Of a stretch of 64,000 bases of DNA, positions 31,863 through 43,698 are shown in pieces. How positions within the stretch are numbered: position 1 is the stretch's first letter; the number at the start of each line of letters is the position of its first letter. Source of the DNA: Carya illinoinensis. Lineage: Eukaryota; Streptophyta; Magnoliopsida; Fagales; Juglandaceae. The stretch spans positions 6,682,001-6,746,000 of the forward strand of contig NC_056767.1 of the NCBI RefSeq assembly GCF_018687715.1. Reading direction: 5' to 3'. The translations under genes and the position numbers were made by a program. The notes below the pieces were generated by a model that made no database searches, was not told the origin of the DNA, and saw only the letters and a list, made by a program, of their open reading frames with translations.

Positions 31863-33358
31863 GAATGTCTCGATTGCATATATGCAAAGGTTAAACATGA
31901 TGAAGAAACTCTGCAGTTTGGAACCAACTCGGGCACACCTTCAAAGTGAAAATGAACTTGTGAGACCTAGTTGCATGGATATGGATGTCTCATATCCTCT
32001 CAGGCAAAGCTTCCAACATCCTGCACAATTGCTACCTATATCTGGAGGAAATTTTGATGAGCCCATTTCAGGTATTAATTCTAAATTGGAGTCTCCGTTT
32101 GGATGCTCTAACTGGAAAATGTTACAGACTTGCAATAAATTCATGTATAGCATCTTTTTCTGACGGGCAGTTAATGGGCTCACAGGAGAAGGGTGCTCTT
32201 CCCGGTACTACATCCACAAAATTAGTTGAAGAGAACTTGAATGCACAACCAACAATATCCAACTTGTCTGGCGAAGTTACTAAATTGAGGTGCTGTGAAA
32301 AATCTGCTGTGGTGGGTGAAAATAATGTCAAAATTGCTGATAGAAATGATGTTGGCAGAGGTTATGAACGTAGTAGGAAGAGAAAGTGGTTACTTAATTC
32401 TGCTGAGCCCATTGAATATTTGTATGCCAAGGATAAGAACTTGTGTGTGCAGATAGAAGAGAATCTATCTTTGTTGCATGGTACGTTAGACAGACGAATA
32501 GGCAGTCCCCTGGAAGAAGTGAGATGTCTGGCTCCTAATCCGCAATGCATTCCACACGGTACGCTTGATGGGTTGCACAAAAAGAGCAAGGTATGATCTC
32601 CTGAAGAGGTACATAAGAAGCATTTTTGTGTCAGTGACGAGCAAAAGAAGACAGAAAAACCTGGAACCGAAGTCTTGGAGGATCAAGTGATCTTGAAACT
32701 ATGGCAAGTTTTGAGGATGTTGCTGATGGTGACTACATGAAACTGCTGGACTTGGATGATGCTGCTGACGAGCAACGTTACAGGATAGCGGCCGAAAGGC
32801 CTGTGTCACCAAGTCTTCCTATTATTGACTTTGATAACAGCCAAATATTTGATGTGGATTGTTCTGAAACTTTAGTAGTGGAATGGGCCTATAAAGAGGT
32901 ATCGACTGAGCACAGCTTTGATGCTATTGATGTTGAAATTGAGTCAATAAACTAAAACATACGGCTCTACGAACTTCCTGTAATCTGTCACTGCATAAGA
33001 ATGTAGCCCAGCTGATTCCGTTGGAATGGTTTCTGGACTCTAGTGGCACGAAATGCTAGTCCTCAGCAAGTCCAGGTCTCGGGTCTGGTTGTGGGCATTA
33101 GTAATTTGCCTAGATCAGGAGACGAGGAAGTTAATTTTCCATTTGAAAGTGAAGTTGGATCTGCATGTGACACTGTTGCAAAATACTGTGTCGTGTCTCC
33201 AAACATGAGAGATCGTAACGTCACTTCTAGGATATTTAGAACTACCAAAACTTGTATAGCTCGGTGCTGTTTGCTTTCTCAAACGGAGTGGGTGGTGCCA
33301 AAGATTCTGCTTGCTCTTATGATGGATCGAAGAAAATCTTTTACTTGTGTAAGTGATT
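31863..33358 (+). pseudogene. MEE22/EMB1611-like pseudogene, large 5' exon region (copy B)
   Basis: After Copia-1 the host frame reads RAHLQSENELVRPS, SFQHPAQLLPISGGNFDEP, then SDGQLMGSQEKGALPG, SRKRKWLLNSAEPIEYLYAK, DDAADEQRYRIAAERPVSPS and SQTEWVVPK. It ends at the donor CTTGT|GTAAGT (33358/33359) shared with copy A. It carries frameshifts near 32135 and 32945 and a 2-base insertion creating TGA near 32591. The encoded region is hydrophilic with a coiled-coil-like start. No 5' end or promoter of the gene is visible. The MEE22/EMB1611 assignment comes from remembered family features and is tentative. Confidence 0.65.
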
Positions 33359-33464
33359 CATTGCCATCCAAGTTGATACGATTTTCTTGCTGTTAATAAA
33401 ACTAGACAAGACTCCTTATGGAAGGATGGCGCGCAGCCAATAATAGTTTTTCTTTTTGTAACTT

Positions 33465-33630
33465 TATCAGAATATGCAAGGAAGAAAAAATGTATTCCAA
33501 AATGTATTGAAAAATGAAATTCCTCTTTGTTACAATTTGTTCAAGTCTGTTTATATACAAACTAACTTAACACTAACTTAACTAAACCTCTTCTACACGT
33601 GGCTTCTACACATGGCTTACTAACTTAATA
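33465..33630 (-). repeat. Copia-2 3' LTR
   Basis: 166 bp. In element orientation it starts TATTAAGTTAG and ends CTGATA, so it lacks both canonical TG and CA. A polypurine tract (TTGAGGGGGAG on the minus strand) adjoins it at 33631-33641. Confidence 0.85.
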
Positions 33631-33637
33631 CTCCCCC

Positions 33638-36600
33638 TCAAGATGGAGTGTAAATGTCAATGACACCCATCTTGGAAAGAATACTAGAAAAAAAATTAAA
33701 ACTGACAGGCTTAGTTCGTATATCTACTAATTGATGAATGCATGAAACATGCAAAGTCTTCATGGTTCCTGCCAAGAGTTTTTCCTGAACAATGTGAAAA
33801 TCTATGTTAATATGTTTGGTTCGTTCATAAAAAACAGGGTTGGCAGATATGTGGACAGCAACCTCATTATCACAAAAAAGCAAAGCTGGCCGTTTGGTTT
33901 GGAAAGTAGATAAATCTTTGAGCAAGTGTTGCAGCCATGTTATTTCACATGTAGTAGTTGCCATCGCACAATATTCAGCCTCTGCTGTGGATCTAGACAA
34001 CGTGTTCTGCTTCTTGGATTTCCATGAAACAAGTGATTGTCCAAGGAAAATACAAAAATCAGTGATTGACTTCCTGGTGTCTCTGCAAGCAGCCCAATCT
34101 GCATCACAAAAAGCCTTGAGTTGCAAGTCACTTGATGAAGAGAAAAATATTCCTTGGCCAGGATTGTGTATGATGTATGTCAACACCCGATGAGCTACTG
34201 CCAAATGAACATCAGTAGGTGCTGCTACATATTGGCTTAAGATTTGAACTACAAATGACAAATCTAGTCTCGTTATTGTCAAATAAACAAGTCTACCCAC
34301 TAATCTTTTGTAACAGAGTGGATCTTCAAGAGGTGTTCCTTCTATTTTTAAGAGTCTAAGATTTTGATCCATCGGAAATGAGGCGAAATGAGGCAGGTTT
34401 AGATGCTAGGTACCCTGAATCTGATAGTATTTCTAAAGCATACTTCCTCTGTGAAACAACTATCCCTTTTGTTGATCTTGCAATTTCAAGACCAAGAAAG
34501 TACTTCAAAACTCCAAGATCTTTGAGCTTGAATTGAGAATGAAGAAAAATCTTTAAGTCACTTACTGCTGAATCATCATTGCTGGCGATGATGATATCAT
34601 CGACATATACCAACAAAGCAATGAATGAATTGTTTTTCTGTGTTGTAAACAAAGTTGGATCAGCTGAGGATTGGAAAAAACCATGTTTCAACAAAGCAGT
34701 GGAAAACTTAGAAATCCACTGCCTCGATGCCTGTTTTAGGCCATATAAAGATTTGTTGAGTTTGCATACAAGCTGGTTAGCATAGTTTGACTTAACAGTG
34801 GGCATGAACTCCCCCTTGGCTGCAGCACTATTTCGATTACAATAAAAACCTTGAGGAAGAGACATATAAACTTTTTCTTCTAAGTCTCCATGCAAAAATG
34901 CATTGTTGACATCTAATTGGTGCAATGACCAGTTTTTAGATGCGGCTATAGCTAAGAGTACCCTGACAGTAACCAGTTTTGCAACTGGTGAAAAAGTCTC
35001 CATGTAATCCAATCCCTCTTGCTGTGTATAGCCCTTAGCAATTAATCGAGCTTTATACCTTTCAACAGATCCATTAGAGTTGTATTTCATCTTATAAACC
35101 CATTTACATCCAATAGCATGTTTGTTAGGAGGTTAATGAGTAAGTGTCCAAGTTTTATTATCTTCTAAAGCTTTGATTTTAGCAGCCATGGCATCACACC
35201 ACTGATTGTGTTTAATGGCTTCTCTAAAGGAATTGGGCTCTTTATGTGAGGATATAGCAAGTGTGAAAGCTCTATGTGAGGTAGACAGATTGGAATATGA
35301 TATAAAAGAAGAAAGTGGATATGGAATACCTGAGGATGAACCTTCACTCGAGTTAGATGATGAAGTGGCTTCTGCAGTTTTGGCTAAGCTGCAATGATAA
35401 TCTGCAAGATAAGATGGCTGCTTATGTATTCTAGTAGACTTTCTAGTTGAGGGAATTACCTCAGGATTTGATGGTGAAGAAACTGGAATTGAAATAGAAA
35501 CTGACTCAGAATTTTCTGGAATTGAATGAGAAGTAGTCTGAGTTTGAGGATAATCAAAAGTTGCATTATCTGTTTGTGGTATGGGTAGAACAATTGATTT
35601 TGTAGGAAGATCATAACCTGTTTTGAATGGAAAAACAGATTCTCAAAATATAACATCTATGGACAAAAAAATAACATTGGTTTCTAAATCATAGAGTTTA
35701 TACCCTTTTGTTCCATATGGATATCCAATAAACACACAAGGGTGAGCTCTAGGTGCAAACTTTGAGCGATTATGAGATAGAGTTGATGCAAAACATAGAC
35801 AACCAAATACTCTAAGATTTGAGTAATTTGGTGGCTTAGAAAATAGAATTTCATATGGTGTTGTATTTGACAACAAAGGTGATGGAGTTCTATTGATCAA
35901 ATGAGCTGCTGTTAAAATGCACTCACTCCAGAAATTGAGAGGTAAATTGGCATGAAATCTGAGGGATCGTGCCACATTGAGTAAATGCTTATGTTTATGT
36001 TCAACTACACCATTTTGTTGAGGTGTAGCTCTACAAGTTTGTTGATGAATTACCCCTTTAGAAGCATAGAAATCTGACATATGAAACTCATTTCCCCTAT
36101 CAGTTCTAATAACTTTGATATGAATACCAAATTGAGTCTCAATGAGATTAAAGAATGACTGGAGAAGGAATTGAGTGTCAAATTTATTTTTCATTAGATA
36201 TACCCAAGTACATCGTGAGCAATCATCAACAATTGAAAGGAAGTATCTGAAACTAGTGATAGATTCAACAGCAAAGGGACCCCAAATATCAACATGAATC
36301 AAATTGAAAATTTTATTACTGATAGAATCACTCGTATTAAATGGCAATCTTTTATGTTTTTCCAATGGACAAGTATTACAGTCAAAAGTGGAAGAAGTAG
36401 TGACATCAGGAAACAATTTGTGAATTATTTGGATCCTTTTTAAGGAAGGATGGCCTAACCTAAAATGCCATAGATCAAAAGAAGAGTTGTTTACAGTAGA
36501 ATTGACAACAGAAATTTTACTAGAATTAGCAGCAGAATGTATATCAAATGTTTGAAACAAATATAACCTAGCCACTTGTTTAGCCACTCCAATTGTCTTC

Positions 36601-37925
36601 CAAGAGTATTGGTCCTGTATGAAACAGAAATCAGCAAGAAAAACAAAACAACATGAATTTTCGGTAAGCTTTTTGACTGATATGAGGTTAAAAGAAAAGG
36701 AAGGTACATACAAAACATTATCAAGAATCAATGATTCTGATAATTTGACTGTTCCAATGAGTGTTATTGGAACACAGACACCATTAGGCAATTTTACTGA
36801 AGTATTTGCAATAGAGATAGTTGTAGCAAAATGCGAAAGGGAACTGACCATATGATCAGTAGCACCACTATCAACTATCCAAGAATTTGACTTTTTGAGA
36901 ACATTATCAGGTGAGTTAACTATACCTAATAGACTCAATGGATTTGCTACAGCATTCATTGCTGTTGGTTGTTGTGAGGAGTTTTGAAGAAATGAGAGAA
37001 GTTGATTACATTGTTCTTGAGTAAAGGGGAATGGAGGAGTGGAGTTTGGACCATTAGATGCTTCATCAAAGCCATTTGAAGATGCTGAAACTTGATTAAC
37101 ATAAGGTGTTCTTGGCTTTGCATTGTGTTAATACCCTTGAGGATATCCATGTAGTTTATAGCACCTATCAACCATATGTCCAATGAGACCACAATGAGTG
37201 CAAACTGATCGTGATCTTGATTTTTTATAATTCTTGACATTAGTTGAGGAAGTTGATGCAGGGGCCACATTCTTGCTAAACAAAGCAGCAGATTCAGACA
37301 AGATTGAAGATCCAACAACTTTCCTTTGTTTCTCTTCTTGAAGAGTAAGAGATAGAACTCAGTCAATGGATGGAATTGGATCCATTAGGAGAATTTGACC
37401 CTGAATGTGAGTAAAAGAATCATTAAGGCCCATTAGAAATTGATCAACATATTCATTATTATGTTGATCAATGACTGTCTTCAAAGCTCCACACAAACAA
37501 CTTGGTTGACAAATACAACTGGGAATAGGCTTAACATTGGAGAATTCATCCCATAAAGCTTTGAGTTTTGTGTAATACAAACTAACTGAACTTTGATCTT
37601 GAATTAAGGACGAAAGATCTTTCTTGAGTTGAAAAAGACTCCGGCCATTACCTTGTGTAAACCTAGTCTTTAAGTTGTTCCAAACCTCTGTAGCAATAAT
37701 GGAACTGATAACACTTGCAGCAATCTCTTGCATAAGAGAGTTTAAAATCCAAGAAAGAACCATATTGTTGCATCTAAACCATTGAACATAAAGAGAATCA
37801 GATCGATTTGCAAGACAAGAAAAAGTTCCATCAATAAAACTCGTCTTGTTCTTGGCATTGAGAGCCATTACCATCGACCTACTCCAAGTATAATAGTTCT
37901 CACCATTAAGAGGTTGAGAAACCAA
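33638..37925 (-). pseudogene. Copia-2 gag-pol polyprotein, broken
   Basis: Pieces on the minus strand in order are: gag (37925-37359, MVSQPLNGENYYTWSRSM start), a CCHC knuckle CTHCGLIGHMVDRC near 37190 in a shifted frame, protease and integrase (36959-35643, with DSGATDH and H..H..C..C), reverse transcriptase (35090-34356, with YVDDII) and RNase H (34372-33638). Frameshifts near 37365, 36957 and 34365 and stops around 35100-35640 break it. The integrase has TDRG instead of TDNG and VVEHKH instead of VxERKH, so a catalytic Glu context is altered. It belongs to the same broad lineage as Copia-3. Confidence 0.9.
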
Positions 37926-37974
37926 AACAAATCTAGGGCTTTCTCCATGATGGAGAAAATAAGGATTTGAGAAA

Positions 37975-38085
37975 TCTTTGTTACAATCTGTTCAAGTCTA
38001 TTTATATACAAACTAACTAACTTAACACTAACTCAACTAAACCTCTTCTACACGTGGCTTCTACACGTGGCTTACTAACTTAATA
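37975..38085 (-). repeat. Copia-2 5' LTR, truncated
   Basis: Only the part from TTGTTACAATCTG to the outer end TTAATA is aligned with the 3' LTR. The inner part and the primer-binding site are replaced by sequence running straight into the gag start, which indicates a deletion. Confidence 0.75.
38001..38069 (-). promoter_or_regulatory. Copia-2 LTR promoter with two tandem G-boxes and a TATA box
   Basis: In element orientation two GCCACGTGTAGAA units follow each other (CACGTG cores at 38064-38069 and 38051-38056), then GTATATAAA at 38001-38009 about 45 bp downstream. GCCACGTGT is a perfect ABRE/G-box core bound by plant bZIP and bHLH factors. In the 3' LTR one of the cores has changed to CACATG. 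Stress or ABA responsiveness is an inference from the motif only. Confidence 0.55.
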
Positions 38086-38340
38086 AACTTTGTAGAATTT
38101 TTGGGTACGTTTTTGCTTTATAAGTGGGGTTTTATCTAGTATATTATTTCATGTGTATTGGTGTGCCCCTCTATGCTTTGATAAGGTTGATTTATTTATA
38201 AAAAAAATCTGCATGACTGATCTTTAGTGGTATATGGATGTTTGAAGTCAGTGAGACAATGAGTTTTTTAAGGTTGGAACTAATTTATTTTTCATGTCAT
38301 TGACATGTTTCTGGGAAAAGGTCTGCATGTTTTTTACATT

Positions 38341-38454
38341 GGTGCTACTCAATTTGTCCACCACTGCTCCAAGGAAACTTGGAAACTGCTTGAATACGGA
38401 TTCCATCCTCTGGTTGGATTCTTTCTCTGGGCACATACGAGCAGGTCTGTTCAT
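38341..38454 (+). pseudogene. MEE22/EMB1611-like pseudogene, second exon
   Basis: The frame reads VLLNLSTTAPRKLGN, then SILWLDSFSGHIRA, and ends CGAGCAG|GTCTGT. The upstream acceptor is not clear (TTTACATTG). It is spliced in phase to the exon at 38565 (AVMSNVETRSVLAD). In copy A this exon is deleted. Confidence 0.55.
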
Positions 38455-38564
38455 TTTTTACGTAGTATAAATAATTTCCATAATTGATACAATTGCTTGA
38501 TTTGATTTTTTAGATTTATGTTAACTGGTCATTTTCGTTTTTCTTATCCTTTTCTTTTTGGCAG

Positions 38565-38744
38565 TGATGTCTAATGTGGAGACAAGAAGCGTGCTTGCAG
38601 ATTTTTTTTTTTTTTCCTGGATGAACTTCTTAGTCTTATTGAGGAATTCCTTATAGACGGAAGAGATATGGTGTACACTAGCATATCATCTGAGACATTT
38701 ATCGAATGTGATACAAGAATTAACTTCCTCTTGGATGGTGTGAC
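38565..38744 (+). pseudogene. MEE22/EMB1611-like pseudogene, third exon, part before Copia-3
   Basis: A good acceptor (TTTCTTTTTGGCAG) starts the exon. It encodes VMSNVETRSVLAD, a 14-T run (38592-38605) that shifts the frame, then LDELLSLIEEFLIDGRDM and TRINFLLDGV. Copia-3 cuts in after GGTGTGAC, and the exon resumes at 44123 as TFSFSYEVSS in the same frame when one target copy is removed. Confidence 0.6.
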
Positions 38745-39163
38745 TGTTGAAGATCAATGGAGCTGTTGAGTTGAAGAACCAAGAAACACAGTCATCATCA
38801 CCTGCATTACCATTGGATGGCAGGTCAGCAAAGAAAGGAAAAACAATCGTGTAAGGAAATGGGAAAGGAATTCTGAGGAATAAAAGTTTATGTCCTATGT
38901 GCAGGCCATGTCCAGACCATGTCCTTTTGTTTGTATTCAACTTTCATTTCTGTAAAAGCAGTGTGTGCAGGGTAGTGGTAGGATGTACATATTGCAGAAT
39001 TTTGTAAGCTAGTGACACATATGTAAGTCTATAAAGAGCAGACCCTCTTGTACAGAAACACATATATGAATATACAAAAGCAATTCATTTCAGTTTTTTC
39101 CTTCATCACTCTAATGAGTTCTTGGTGTTTTCCATAAATTCATTTGCATTTGCATTTGTTTTA
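38745..39163 (+). repeat. Copia-3 5' LTR
   Basis: It starts TGTTGAAG and ends TTTGTTTTA, so its right end is TA rather than CA. A TATA box (CTATAAAG, 39029-39036) lies upstream of an A-rich leader. Confidence 0.93.
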
Positions 39164-39175
39164 TGGTATCAGAGC
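39164..39175 (+). other. Copia-3 primer-binding site
   Basis: TGGTATCAGAGC immediately follows the 5' LTR and is the standard initiator tRNA-Met complement. Confidence 0.93.
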
Positions 39176-39182
39176 TTAGGCT

Positions 39183-42100
39183 ATGGAGGAACATAGCTCA
39201 GAAAGCCACAACCAAAACCAAAACTCAAATCCAACCAAAGACCCTGCTCATCCAAGCAGTCTATACTACATTGGCACAAATGATGGGACTGGCTCCATGC
39301 TTGTTACTCATAGCTTGGATGCTAGTAACTATTACTTATGGGCTCGATCAATGAAGAGAGCATTGAGAATCAAAAATAAGCTTGGCTTCATTGATGGAAG
39401 CCTATGTGAGCCAACTGACCCAAATAACCCTCTCATGGAACATTGGCTACACTGCAATGATGTTGTAATCACTTGGATGCAAAATACCATGGCTCTTGAT
39501 ATCAAATGTAGCATAGTATATGCAGAAACAGCACATGAACTTTGGCTTGAGTTAGAGCAACGTTTTGCACAACAAAATGCACCTCGAATCTTTAAGATCA
39601 AACAAGCTGTAACTATGCTGATGCAAAACCAAGATGTTGTAAGTGTTTATTTCTCCAAACTCAAAACTTTACTTGTGAGCTTTTGAACTATGAGACAATT
39701 CCAAGTTGCAACTGTGGAGGCTTGAAAACTGTTGTACAAAACCAACAAAGGGATTGGGTTATGAAATACCTAATGGGTTTGAATGATTCCTATAAGGGAA
39801 TCAAAGCACAAATTCTCTTAATCAAACCCTTTCCTAGTCTTAATGAGCTTTATTCCATAATACAACAAGAAGAGAAAAGAAGGGAAATATCCACTGAGGG
39901 ATCTGTCCATGACTCTATGGCACTGTTTACTTGAGGCAACTACAAGGAAGGTGGTAAACCAAACTTTTCTGCACAAAAAAGGGATCAATACTATTGCTCT
40001 TTTTGCAAAATTACAGGACACTCTCTAGAAAGATGCTTTAAGGCTAACCCAAACAAACCAGTTTGCTCTCATTGTCAAATCCCAGGTCATACTGCAGATA
40101 AGTGTTTTAAACTGTATAGATATCCACCAACTCACAAGTTTGATGGAAGGAATAGATCTTCAGCAAATCAAGTCACTGCATCTTCAACTTATGCACATGA
40201 TTTGGAAAATGACAAGTCTCAAGTGTCCTTAAGCCAAGAACAATATTCACAGCTTCTAGCTTTGCTCAAACTAGCAGCAAGTCCCTCAGCCAACAATGTC
40301 CAAAGCATTTTGGCATCTTCATCTTCTGATGAAAATGTTCATCAAATTTCTGGTACACCCTCATTATGTTTATCTATTTTTAACTCCAAGCATTCAAATA
40401 AATTGAATGTGCCTTGGATCATTGATACAGGAGCAACAGATCTGTTCTTCTTCACTATTCTCATCAATCCAATCACAAACTTTTTTTTCTGTTGCTCTAC
40501 CTAATGGTCATACTGCTACTGCTACTCACATAGGATCAGCAAAAGTTACAAATTACCTAACCCTTCAGGATGTTCTTTGTGTCCCTAACTTTACTTTCAA
40601 CTTAATTTCTGCCAGAAAATTAACTCAAACCCTTCACTGTTGTTTAATTTTCTTCCCTCATTTCTGCTACATACAGGACCTTTCAGTTTGGAAGACGATT
40701 GGCATGGGTGAAGTGAGGTAAGGGCTGTACCACATGCTGCAAGGGGAGGTCTCTCCCTCAGCCTTGTCAGATACCTTGAGAAAAATGAGTCCACTCTCTT
40801 CTTTTTCTGTTTTTGCTTCAGTCACCAGCAATGACCAAAACTTTGATGTTTGGCACTATAGACTAGGACATTCTTCTTACTCAGTTTCTAATATAGATGG
40901 TGAAGTTCATTTTTCCAAAATTCCTAATGAAAAACCTTGCTCCATATGTCCTCTAGCCAAACTGCACAAACTACCATTTCCTCTAAGCATACACAAAACA
41001 GAAAAATGTTTTGAACTATTACATTGTGACATTTGGGGCCCTTGCAATGAGATTGGCAGTGATGGATCAAAATATTTCTTGACCATTGTAGATGACTTCA
41101 GTAGATGTACCTGGACCTACATGTTAAAACTAAAATATGATGCCACCACAACCCTTCAGAGTTTCTATGCTATCATAGAAACTCAGTTTGAGACCAAAAT
41201 AAAAATCATTCGAAGTGACAATGGGGGAGAGTTTAACATGAAGGACTTTTATCTCGAAAAGGGCATCATACATCAAAGGAGCTGTGTTGAGACACCTCAA
41301 CAAAATGCTGTAGTGGAAAGAAAACACCAACATATTTTAAACACAGCAAGGGCATTAAGGTTTCAAAGTGGAATCCCCTTAAGATATTGGAATCATTGTA
41401 TTTTGACTGTGTGTATTTGATAAACAGGATACCTTCACCTATACTGAGTAATAAAAGTCCATATCAAATCCTTTTTAACAAAGCCCCAAATTACACACAC
41501 CTTAAAGTTTTTGGTTGCTTGGCCTTTGCCACCACCATTGTCAATGGAAGGCATAAATTCGACCCTAGAGCAAAAAGGTGTGTGTTCATAGGGTACCCTT
41601 TTGGAGTTAAGGGATACACTTTGCTTGATCTTGAAACCAAGAAAACATTCATTTCTAGAAATTTGATTTTCTATGAAAATGTTTTCCCTTACAAAAATAG
41701 GATCCTCATAAAAACTCATGAGCAATCAAACCAAAGCAATATCAGCTTCACTCATATCCCTACCATCCTTACAGAATCTGTCACAACTCCTCAAAATATT
41801 TCTCAAGAAGCAAAAGCAAATTCTCAAAATACCATCTCTGAACAGGAAGTTTCTGACACTTTCCCTCAAACCGAGTCAGAAACTATCCCTCAAGACCTTC
41901 CCACTCATCACCATCCATCAAATATAACACCAATCACTCATTTGCCCAGGAGGTCAACAAGGAATCGAAGAACACCTACCCCACTTGCAGGATTTCATAT
42001 GTCAACAAGTCTCTTCTCTTCACCCATCTCAAATGTTGAACAAACAGAAAGGCAAGAGTCCATCAGGTAATGCTTACCATCTTAGTGATAGTATTTCATA

Positions 42101-43689
42101 TGAAAAGCTTTCCAATTTACATAGAGCTTTTGTTGTTTCCATTACCTCTCAAATAGAACCCAAAACTTATCAAGAAGCCATAAATTCACCTGAATGGTGC
42201 ACAGCTATGAAAGTTGAAATAGAAGCTCTTGAACTCAATGACACTTGGGACTTAGTTAATTTACCACTTGATAAAGAAGCAATTGGATGCAAATCGGTAT
42301 ATAAAGTTAAGTATAAAGCTGATGGGAGTGTAGAGAGATATAAGGCAAGGTTGGTAGCAAAGGGATATACCCAACAAGAAGGACTAGACTACCATGAAAT
42401 TTTCTCACCTGTGGCCAAACTTGTCACTGTCAGAACACTGCTAGCTGTAGCAGCAATAAAGGGATGGGGACTTTTCCAATTATATGTAAACAATGCATTT
42501 TTGCATGGTGAATTAGATGAGGAAGTCTATATGGAACTTCCTCCTGGGTATTATGATGTAGATAGCAAGAAAGTGTGCAAATTGAACAAAAGTCTATATG
42601 GACTAAAACATGCATCACAGCAGTGGTACTCCAAGCTCTCAAACTTCATTTCTGAGCAAGGATTCACTCAATCTAAAGCTAATTACAGCTTGTTCATCAA
42701 AAGGACTAAGGATTCATTCACAACCATCTTGGTATATGTGGATGATATTATAGTAGCTGGTGATTGCATTGAGAGTATCAACTACCTCAAGACTTCCCTT
42801 CATGAAACGTTCAGAATCAAAGACCTAGGCAAGTTGAAATACTTCCTAGGAATTGAGGTGGCCAGGACTGAGGATGGGATTCACATATGCTAGAGAAAAT
42901 ATGCTCTGGATATTCTAAGTGATTCAAGAACCATTGGATCTACACCTGCTAGGATCCCTATGGATCAAAACATCAATTTAAGCAAGGAGGAAGGGGAGCT
43001 ACTTCCAGAACCAACAATGTACAGAAGGTTAGTTGGTCGATTATTATACTTGACAATAACTAGGCCTGATCTTTCATATGCAGTCTAGTTATTAAGCCAA
43101 TTTATGGAGAGCCCTCGGGTCCCACATCTACATGCAACACACAAAATCTTAAGGTACATCAAGAAGGCACCAGGTCAAGGGTTATTCTATCCAAGAAATT
43201 CAAAATTACAGCTACATGAATATAGTGATTTAGACTGGGGAACTTGCCCTAATAGCAGGAGGTCTGTGACAGGCTATTGTGTGTTAATTGGTGAATCATT
43301 AGCGTCTTGGAAGTCCAAGAAACAGCAGGTTGTTTCCAGGTCCTCATCAGAGGCAGAGTATAGGGCCATGGCCAATGTGTGCTGTGAATTGACATGGCTG
43401 AAGTACTTATTTGAGGACTTACATGTTGAACATTCTCAAGCAGCCTTTCTATACTGTGATAACAAATCAGCTCTGTATATAGCCACCAATCATGTCTTCC
43501 ATGAGAGGACCAAGCATATAGAGATTGACTGCCACCTAATTCGAGACAAAATACAAGAAGGGAGTATCATTACAGAACATGTGTCCAGCAAATCACAAGC
43601 GGCAAACATACTAACCAAGGCTTTGGACTCACAAAGCTTTTATTCTTGCATGTCCAAGATGGGAGTAGTAGATATCTACTCTCCATCTT
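39183..43689 (+). pseudogene. Copia-3 gag-pol polyprotein, broken
   Basis: Gag runs from an ATG at 39183; it frameshifts near 39684 and stops near 39932. Two zinc knuckles, CSFCKITGHSLERC and CSHCQIPGHTADKC, follow at about 39990-40110. Protease reads IDTGATD near 40425 and is then shifted. Integrase spans 40734-41420, with [12 protein letters not shown] and VERKHQH intact. RT spans about 42170-42890, with [10 protein letters not shown]. RNase H is in 43104-43690, with DLDW in place of the usual DxDW context, and SSSEAEYRAMA. Stops at 42891-42893 and 43087-43089 and frameshifts near 40722, 41420 and 42068 make it dead. Confidence 0.92.
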
Positions 43690-43698
43690 GCGGGGGGC
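43689..43698 (+). other. Copia-3 polypurine tract
   Basis: TTGCGGGGGGC directly before the 3' LTR start at 43699. Confidence 0.85.

Larger units (their letters stand above)
33465..38085 (-). mobile_element. Copia-2: decayed Ty1/Copia element
   Basis: A minus-strand element bounded by a perfect 5 bp duplication AACTT (33460-33464 and 38086-38090). Copy A at about 6675 shows the empty site. The 3' LTR is complete (166 bp). The 5' LTR has lost its outer-to-inner half and the primer-binding site, with only about 110 bp left. Over the shared LTR part I count four substitutions and a 4-base indel, so it is clearly older than Copia-1. It cannot replicate by itself. Confidence 0.93.
20325..38340 (+). 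repeat. Segmental duplication, copy B (partner 1-6940)
   Basis: Same order of blocks as copy A, expanded by later insertions: a 1378 bp solo LTR (24670-26047), Copia-1 (27296-31860) and Copia-2 (33465-38085). It also has a 260 bp tandem duplication around a LINE fragment (26287-27295) that copy A no longer shows complete. Copy B keeps the downstream exons of the host gene that copy A lost. Confidence 0.9.
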
